The notes beneath the pieces were generated by a model that searched no databases, was not told where the DNA came from, and saw only the letters and a list, made by a program, of their open reading frames with translations. Shown here piece after piece: positions 59,373 to 64,000 of a DNA stretch of 64,000 nt. A program made the translations under genes and the position numbers. The stretch comes from Streptomyces sp. NBC_01232 (GTDB lineage: Bacteria > Actinomycetota > Actinomycetes > Streptomycetales > Streptomycetaceae): the NCBI RefSeq assembly GCF_035989885.1, contig NZ_CP108518.1:2298501-2362500 (forward strand), read 5' to 3'. Numbering within the stretch: position 1 is the stretch's first letter; the number at the start of each line of letters is the position of its first letter.

Positions 59373-60262
59373 CGCTGGTTCTCCCCGGTGGGTCGGAGGC
59401 CGGAGCCGGCCCTGGCCTGGCTCATGTAGGTGAGGACCAGGTCCTCCAGGTTGAGCTGCTCCAGAATCCAGGAGGCATCCTGGACCGCCTGGTCGGAGCG
59501 CACGATGAAGGTGCTCTGCCGCTCGGTGTGGGTCTCCAGGACGACCTGCATGCCCTGGGGCAGGGTGGCCGCCTCGCGCCGGGCGGTGATCAGCCGGAAG
59601 TGGGTGGAGAGCAGGTCGTCGACGTCGCCGGCGATCTGGACCCGGGAGGCGACCAGCGAGATGAGGTGGTCGCAGACCCGTTCCAGGTCGGAGACCAGGT
59701 GCGAGGAGAGCACGACGGTGGTCCCGTGCTCGGCCACGACCTCCATCAGGCTCTGCAGGAACTCCCGCCGGGCCAGCGGGTCCAGGGCGGCGACGGGCTC
59801 GTCGAGGATCAAGAGCTCAGGCCGTTTGGCCACGGCGACGGTCAGGGCCACCTGGGCGCGCTGGCCGCCCGAGAGCCTGCCCGCCTTCTGGGTGGGGTCC
59901 AGGCCGAGCTGCCGGATCCGGTCCGCCGCCAGCTGTGCGTCCCAGCCCGGGTTGAGCCGGGCGCCGAGGCGCAGGTGATCGGCGATGGACAGGCCCGCGT
60001 AGGTGGGGGTGTCCTGGGCGACGAAACCGACCTTGGCCAGCTGCCCGGGGCCGGACGCGGGGCGGCCGCCGAGCACCTCGATGGTGCCGGAGGTCGGGCC
60101 GATCAGCCCGCAGGCCAGCTGTAACAGGGTCGACTTGCCAGCCCCGTTGGGCCCGACCAGGCCGACGACCCGCCCTGACGGCACGCTCAGGGTGCAGTCG
60201 CTCAGCGCCTCTTTGCGGCCGTACCGCTTGCCCAGGGCGCGGGCTTCCAATATGGCGGTCAT
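59369..60262 (-). CDS. ABC transporter ATP-binding protein
   Basis: A 297-residue ATPase: Walker A GLVGPNGAGKSTLLQLACG, Q-loop VGFVAQDTPTYAGLSI, signature RLSGGQRAQVALTVAVAKRPELLILDEPVAALDPLARREFL (LSGGQ plus Walker B), H-loop VVLSSHLVSDLERV. The last ~80 residues form the regulatory extension typical of ABC-2 ATPases. ATG 60262 overlaps the gntR stop (ATGA) and its stop overlaps the permease start, so the three genes are one translationally coupled operon. Confidence 0.94.
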   Translation of the reverse strand: MTAILEARALGKRYGRKEALSDCTLSVPSGRVVGLVGPNGAGKSTLLQLACGLIGPTSGTIEVLGGRPASGPGQLAKVGFVAQDTPTYAGLSIADHLRLGARLNPGWDAQLAADRIRQLGLDPTQKAGRLSGGQRAQVALTVAVAKRPELLILDEPVAALDPLARREFLQSLMEVVAEHGTTVVLSSHLVSDLERVCDHLISLVASRVQIAGDVDDLLSTHFRLITARREAATLPQGMQVVLETHTERQSTFIVRSDQAVQDASWILEQLNLEDLVLTYMSQARAGSGLRPTGENQR

Positions 60263-60666
60263 TTCTCCTCTTCGGTGTGCGTGTCCGTGCCGGTGCGGGC
60301 GCGGAAGGTGCTCAGGAACAGGGCCTCGATGCTCTCCTCGCCGAGCCCGGCGGCTCGCGCCCTGTCGAGCCACAGCTGCAACTCCCGCCGCAGCGGCTCG
60401 TGTTCGGCGATCGAGTCGTCGCCGAGCGTTCCGGAGATGAACGTGCCGACGCCGGGCTTCTTCGCGACCAGGCCCTCGTACTCCAGCTCCCTGTACGCCT
60501 TGAGCACGGTGTTGGGATTGATCGCGACGCCGGCCGCGACGTCCTTGACCGTCGGCAGCCGGTCCCCCTCGGACAGCAGCCCGAGCCGCAGGGCCTGACG
60601 CACCTGGTGGACGAGCTGCATGTACGGGGCGACGCCGGAACGGGCATCGAGGTGAAACTCGATCAC
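60259..60666 (-). CDS. GntR-family regulator, YtrA subfamily
   Basis: A 135-residue short GntR protein: FHLDARSGVAPYMQLVHQVRQALRLGLLSEGDRLPTVKDVAAGVAINPNTVLKAYRELEYEGLVAKKPGVGTFISG is the winged helix; only two helices follow (EPLRRELQLWLDRARAAGLGEESIEALFLSTFRAR), as in YtrA. Such proteins repress their own ABC operon and are often released by envelope-active antibiotics. The four-block palindrome at 60676-60703, 10 nt from the start, is the expected operator. Confidence 0.93.
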   Translation of the reverse strand: MIEFHLDARSGVAPYMQLVHQVRQALRLGLLSEGDRLPTVKDVAAGVAINPNTVLKAYRELEYEGLVAKKPGVGTFISGTLGDDSIAEHEPLRRELQLWLDRARAAGLGEESIEALFLSTFRARTGTDTHTEEEK

Positions 60667-60675
60667 TGTCCTCCT

Positions 60676-60703
60676 CTATTCATCTAGCTTCCTAGCACTA
60701 TAG
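60676..60703. promoter_or_regulatory. four-block palindromic operator upstream of the GntR operon
   Basis: CTAT-n4-CTAG-CTTC-CTAG-n4-ATAG is a symmetric arrangement: CTAT (60676-60679) with ATAG (60700-60703) and CTAG (60684-60687) with CTAG (60692-60695). Spacing of about one helical turn fits a GntR dimer pair. It overlaps the likely promoter of the gntR-ABC operon. Confidence 0.65.
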
Positions 60704-60871
60704 GACTATGCACATCCGATCACTGTCAAGCGAGTGGACGTCAACACGGCTGCGAGCAGCCCGAATTGATGACGGAGCGGACTGAGTACGCGTACTCAGG
60801 CAGATGTCGGTACCTCTGGGTAGCGTCGCGACTGTCCGGCGAACGGACGACACGACAACCTGGGGGACGAC

Positions 60872-61288
60872 ATGAAGAAGCGCACGACCGCCCTGGCGGC
60901 CCTGGCCCCGGCTCTCGCACTGGTCCTGGCGGCGAGCCCGGCCCAGGCCGCGCCGACGGGCGAGATCATCGGCTACCCGGGCCCCGACGGCCTGATCTGG
61001 ATCGCCGACCAGGCCGGCTCCAGCGGCTTCGTCTCGGGCGGCCTCTCCGAGCGACTGGACACGTTCATCACGTTCGGCTGCGCCGACGGCGGGAGCATCG
61101 AGGTGTCATTCCGGCTCCAGGAGCACCCGGACCGCGACCCGGCCCCCTTCACGGTCGACTGCCCCGGCACGGACCCGACGGTCGTCACGGTCCCCCTCGG
61201 CACCGGCATCCACGGCGGATTCACCGCGTGGGTGACGGCCTCGACCCCGACCACCCGCTGGGGCGCCACGGTCACCCAGCCCGAGTAG
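60872..61288 (+). CDS. small secreted protein, function unknown
   Basis: A 138-residue protein with signal peptide KKRTTALAALAPALALVLAASPAQAA. The mature part (about 110 residues) is strand-rich: GEIIGYPGPDGLIWIADQAG, RLDTFITFGCADGGSIEVSFRLQEHP and FTVDCPGTDPTVVTVPLGTGI, with two Cys that may form a disulphide. No family is recognised; small extracellular beta proteins of this type are common in streptomycetes. ATG 60872 follows GGGGGACG. Confidence 0.72.
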   Translation: MKKRTTALAALAPALALVLAASPAQAAPTGEIIGYPGPDGLIWIADQAGSSGFVSGGLSERLDTFITFGCADGGSIEVSFRLQEHPDRDPAPFTVDCPGTDPTVVTVPLGTGIHGGFTAWVTASTPTTRWGATVTQPE

Positions 61289-61372
61289 CCCCGAACACAC
61301 CGCAGCGACTTGAAGCCGGCTCCGTCGCATAGCGTGGAGTCGACGGAGCGGGCTTCAGGCGTGGGAGGCATG

Positions 61373-61930
61373 GTGAGCGGCGGTGAGTGGACCAGTAGGT
61401 CGATGCCGTATCTGACCGCCCGGCCGCCGGGCGCAGCGGACGCGTGGACGGAGGAGGCCGCGGAAGCCGGGCGGCGGGGCAGTCAGCGCATCCTGCATGC
61501 CGGAGAGGTGGTGGCCCCCGCCCGCGTCGCCCTCATGCTCGGGCTGGCGGCCGGAAGTACGGTCGTGACGCGACGCAGGCTCATCGAACTCGACGCCGAG
61601 CCGACGGAGTTGACCGACACGTACTACCCCCGGGACATCGCCGTCGGCACGGCTCTCGCCGGCGCGGCGAAGATCCGCGGCGGCGCCGTGACGCTGCTGG
61701 CCGCCTTGGGGCACGTCGGCGCGCGGGTCGTGGAGGACGTGACGGCGCAGATCCCGCGCGAAGAGGAACGTGAGCGACTGCGTCTCGGGGCGGGTGAACC
61801 GGTCCTGCGCCTGACCCGCACCACCTACGACGCCACGGACCGCCCCATCCAGGCGGACGTGATGCTCATGCCGGCCGGACGCCAACAGTTGCGCTACGAG
61901 ATCAGGCTCGGCCCTTCACAGCCCGGATGA
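61373..61930 (+). CDS. UTRA-domain protein (GntR-type ligand domain without HTH)
   Basis: A 185-residue protein. GWTS-type start, then SMPYLTARPPGAADAWTEEAAEAGRRGSQRILHAGEVVAPARVALMLGLAAGSTVVTRRRLIELDAEPTELTDTYYPRDIAVGTALAG, and REEERERLRLGAGEPVLRLTRTTYDATDRPIQADVMLMPAGRQQLRYEI: a UTRA ligand-binding domain as in HutC-class GntR regulators. The N-terminal winged helix is missing, so it cannot bind DNA alone; this HTH-less form recurs in streptomycetes as I recall. GTG 61373 has GGAGG at good spacing. Its 3' end overlaps the convergent DUF397 gene by 29 nt. Confidence 0.8.
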   Translation: MSGGEWTSRSMPYLTARPPGAADAWTEEAAEAGRRGSQRILHAGEVVAPARVALMLGLAAGSTVVTRRRLIELDAEPTELTDTYYPRDIAVGTALAGAAKIRGGAVTLLAALGHVGARVVEDVTAQIPREEERERLRLGAGEPVLRLTRTTYDATDRPIQADVMLMPAGRQQLRYEIRLGPSQPG

Positions 61931-62102
61931 ACGGAGCCCATACGGCGGCGGGGAACACCAGGACCGGGCCGACGGCCCCGAGCTTGGTGTCGCGGACCGG
62001 GACGAGGTCGGGGAGGTCGTCGGAGACCTCGACGCAGTTCCCACCCTCGGCGTTGGTGTAGGAGGACGTTCGCCAGGACAGACCGTTCACGTCTGCGCGC
62101 AT
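61902..62102 (-). CDS. DUF397 domain protein
   Basis: A 66-residue DUF397 protein: LSWRTSSYTNAEGGNCVEVSDDL, VPVRDTKLGAVGPVLVFPAAVWAPFIRAVKGRA. W(R/V)TSSYS and NCVEV are the family marks. DUF397 proteins nearly always pair with a DUF5753 XRE regulator (WhiJ/AbaA-like loci in streptomycetes) and are thought to modulate it. Here it overlaps the end of such a gene by 16 nt. Confidence 0.93.
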   Translation of the reverse strand: MRADVNGLSWRTSSYTNAEGGNCVEVSDDLPDLVPVRDTKLGAVGPVLVFPAAVWAPFIRAVKGRA

Positions 62103-62923
62103 CTCGCGTGCTCCTCTGCCACCGACTCGATCAAGGTCAGGGACACCTCCGGCGACAGTGCGGCAGCCCTGGCAAGATCGTAAGACTTCCAGTGGCGCCG
62201 AACCAGTGCCGGACAGTCGAGCAACTGCCCTGCATGAGGACCCTCGGTGTACGCCACATCGGGTGCATCACTGAACTGCATGATCCTCACGGACGCGTCC
62301 AGGACACCATGGGCTCCGGCGGAGAACGGAACCACCTGCATCGTGATCCGGTGGGCACGAATGCACGACGAGATGTGGCGCAGCTGAGCAGCCATCACAG
62401 CAGGCCCTCCAACTGCCGTCCGCAACACTGCCTCGTGCAGGACAACCCATACCTCAGGGGTCTCTGGATCAATCAGGAGCCGTGCGCGTTCAACACGTTC
62501 CGAAATGAGGGCATCGACGTGCTCCGCCAGAGCCGTGGGGCTGGCTGCTCGAATGAGGGCCCGTGCATAGTCCGCCGTCTGGAGCAGTCCAGGAACCAGT
62601 GTGGAGCCGTAGTCGAAGATGGCCGTCGCCAATCGTTCCAGCTCGGCGGCCTCCGCGAAGTACTCGACATGCTTGGACTTGAACGCCTTGGCCAGGCGAG
62701 TGAAGTAGTCACCGGTGCCGAACACCCCGTCGATCACCTCCGCGATCTCCGGCCGCAGCCGCCGCGTACCGCACTCCATCTGGCCGACGTACGCGCCGCT
62801 CGTGAAGATCCGCTCGCCCAGACCCTCCTGGGTCAGCCCGGCAGCTTCCCGGTGGCGCCTCAGTTCCTCGCGCGCAAACTCCTCCGGTGTCTGTGCGCCA
62901 CTCACAGCTTTCGGCTTGGCCAT
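62087..62923 (-). CDS. XRE-family regulator with DUF5753 domain
   Basis: A 278-residue protein. HTH_31 N-terminus: EEFAREELRRHREAAGLTQEGLGERIFTSGAYVGQMECGTRRLRPEIAEVID. The C-terminal DUF5753 domain shows YGSTLVPGLLQTADYARALIRAA, RVERARLLIDPETPEVWVVLHEAVLRTAVGGPAVMAAQLRHI, TMQVVPFSAGAHGVLDASVRIMQFSDAPDVAYTEGP. WhiJ-type proteins of this family control development or antibiotic genes with small DUF397 partners. ATG 62923 has GGGGAG nearby; the frame is open 27 codons upstream without homology. Confidence 0.92.
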   Translation of the reverse strand: MAKPKAVSGAQTPEEFAREELRRHREAAGLTQEGLGERIFTSGAYVGQMECGTRRLRPEIAEVIDGVFGTGDYFTRLAKAFKSKHVEYFAEAAELERLATAIFDYGSTLVPGLLQTADYARALIRAASPTALAEHVDALISERVERARLLIDPETPEVWVVLHEAVLRTAVGGPAVMAAQLRHISSCIRAHRITMQVVPFSAGAHGVLDASVRIMQFSDAPDVAYTEGPHAGQLLDCPALVRRHWKSYDLARAAALSPEVSLTLIESVAEEHARCAQT

Positions 62924-63023
62924 GAGCCAACTCCCCGCTTCCGCAGTGCCCTCGCTCCGCGAAAAGCGTAGTCCCGGCCGCACCGACGGTTCAGCGGAAC
63001 GCATTGATACGACTACCCAACGC

Positions 63024-63067
63024 CACAGCGCCCGCCACCCCTGGTCGGGGACGTGGCGGGCGCTGTG
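63024..63067. terminator. terminator hairpin after gltD
   Basis: A perfect 15-bp stem (63024-63038 with 63053-63067) in the leftward intergenic region between gltD and the XRE gene. A second GC-rich hairpin lies at about 63110-63135. Confidence 0.72.
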
Positions 63068-63144
63068 TCGGAGTACCGCACACCGTTGTACGGACCGTAT
63101 GAGGGGTCCCGCCCCTTCGCGGGGGCGGGGTGCCGAGGGTGTTG

Positions 63145-64000
63145 TTACACCATCAGCGAGCGGTCCGTCGGCTTGACCGGGTACGGGAGGGCACTGCTGC
63201 CGGTCAGGAAGCGGTCCACGCCGCGGGCGGCCGAGCGGCCTTCCGCGATGGCCCAGACGATCAGCGACTGGCCGCGGCCCGCGTCGCCGGCGACGAAGAC
63301 GCCGTCCACGTTGGTCGCGTAGGAGGCGTCGCGGTCGATGTTGCCGCGGGCGTCCATCTCCAGGCCGAACTGCTGGGTGAGACCGTTCTCCTGGTCGGTG
63401 CCCGTGAAGCCCATCGCCAGGGTGACCAGCTGCGCGGGGAGGACGCGCTCGGTGCCGGCCTTCTGGACGAGCTTGCCGTCCTCGAAGGCGACCTCGATCA
63501 GGTGCAGGGCCTGGACGTTGCCGTCCTCGTCGCCCTCGAAGTGGGTGGTGGAGACGGAGTAGACCCGCTCGCCGCCCTCCTCGTGGGCCGAGGTGACCTT
63601 GTAGAGCATCGGGAAGGTCGGCCAGGGCTGGTTGGCGTTCCGGTCCTCGCCCGGCTTGGGCATGATCTCCAGCTGCGTGACGGAGGCCGCGCCCTGGCGG
63701 TGGGCGGTGCCCACGCAGTCCGCGCCGGTGTCGCCGCCGCCGATGACGACCACGTGCTTGCCCTCGGCCGTGATGGGGGGCGCCATGAAGTCGCCCTCCT
63801 GGACCTTGTTGGCGAGCGGCAGGTACTCCATCGCGAAGTGGATGCCGTTCAGCTCGCGGCCCGGGACCGGCAGGTCGCGGGAGACGGTCGCGCCCGCCGC
63901 GATGACCACCGCGTCGAACCGCTTGCGCAGGTCGGTGGCGGTGATGTCGCGGCCGACCTCGATGCCGGTGCGGAACTTGGTGCCCTCCGCGCGCATCTGC
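63145..64000 (-). CDS. gltD: glutamate synthase small subunit, C-terminal part (runs off the right edge)
   Basis: The leftward frame encodes the last ~285 residues of GltD and is open at the window edge. [35 protein letters not shown], the second dinucleotide-binding site [63 protein letters not shown] and the end [32 protein letters not shown] are characteristic. The subunit passes electrons from NADPH through FAD to the large subunit GltB, which should lie to the right. Stop is TAA 63145. Confidence 0.95.
   Translation of the reverse strand, partial: QMRAEGTKFRTGIEVGRDITATDLRKRFDAVVIAAGATVSRDLPVPGRELNGIHFAMEYLPLANKVQEGDFMAPPITAEGKHVVVIGGGDTGADCVGTAHRQGAASVTQLEIMPKPGEDRNANQPWPTFPMLYKVTSAHEEGGERVYSVSTTHFEGDEDGNVQALHLIEVAFEDGKLVQKAGTERVLPAQLVTLAMGFTGTDQENGLTQQFGLEMDARGNIDRDASYATNVDGVFVAGDAGRGQSLIVWAIAEGRSAARGVDRFLTGSSALPYPVKPTDRSLMV

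Overview
The window is chromosomal DNA of a streptomycete or a very close relative. GC content is high throughout, GTG starts are frequent, and genes are packed with ATGA/GTGA overlaps. Secreted proteins include a Streptomyces griseus-type trypsin and an ALF-repeat protein with an LAXTG sorting signal. The backbone order polA, branched-chain amino acid ABC operon, ANTAR response regulator, tRNA, pyruvate kinase, gltD is the order I remember from Streptomyces chromosomes (inference from memory, no search was run).

Layout. 1-11.2 kb: start of polA (leftward), a YdeP/FdhF-type molybdoenzyme, a hotdog thioesterase, a lipoprotein, a complete livJHMGF operon with an internal hairpin after the binding-protein gene, and a convergent PdtaR-like ANTAR regulator. 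11.3-14.7 kb: accessory patch with a short class-I-shaped tRNA carrying a CAA anticodon, an HTH-LAGLIDADG protein, an IS5-family element with a CTAG target duplication and a passenger ORF, a DUF1062 gene and a degraded transposase. 14.7-25.4 kb: small genes (MarR regulator with a SoxR-box-like palindrome, EF-hand protein, chloramphenicol-phosphotransferase-like kinase), pyruvate kinase, a SIMPL protein, a Tat-exported nucleotidase, a wall-anchored ALF protein, and a coupled decarboxylase/N-hydroxylase pair with no siderophore synthetase beside it. 25.8-35.5 kb: aminopeptidase N, chorismate mutase, a membrane protein/winged-helix regulator pair, a two-component system, trypsin, a HEVAH metalloprotease-like protein, a secreted HAD phosphatase and a VOC protein.

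35.7-50.3 kb holds the most coherent system: a KstR2-type regulon for degrading the last two steroid rings (C/D-ring propionate, HIP). It contains two SDRs, echA20, ipdA, ipdB, ipdC, fadA6, the TetR regulator kstR2, ipdF, an enoyl-CoA hydratase, fadE31 and fadE32. Two divergent promoters carry near-identical KstR2-like palindromes. The cluster is split by a phosphatase, a DEAD-box helicase and a cold-shock gene. No fadD3 is visible. fadE30 survives only as a 47-codon in-frame minigene joining its first ~17 and last ~30 residues, still coupled to ipdF. The entry step to the pathway therefore looks lost or relocated.

50.3-56.7 kb: a methyltransferase, then a leftward operon (LLM flavin oxidoreductase, SDR, esterase, membrane protein) divergent from a PadR regulator with an obvious repeat operator. 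Two abutting gene scraps follow (flavin reductase and acyl-CoA dehydrogenase), then a vWA protein and a pyridoxamine-phosphate-oxidase-like protein. 56.7-64 kb: a DUF1906 secreted protein, a GntR/ABC (YtrA-like) operon with a four-block palindrome, a UTRA protein, a DUF397/XRE pair, and the 3' end of gltD. I found no rRNA, CRISPR array, phage or replication origin.
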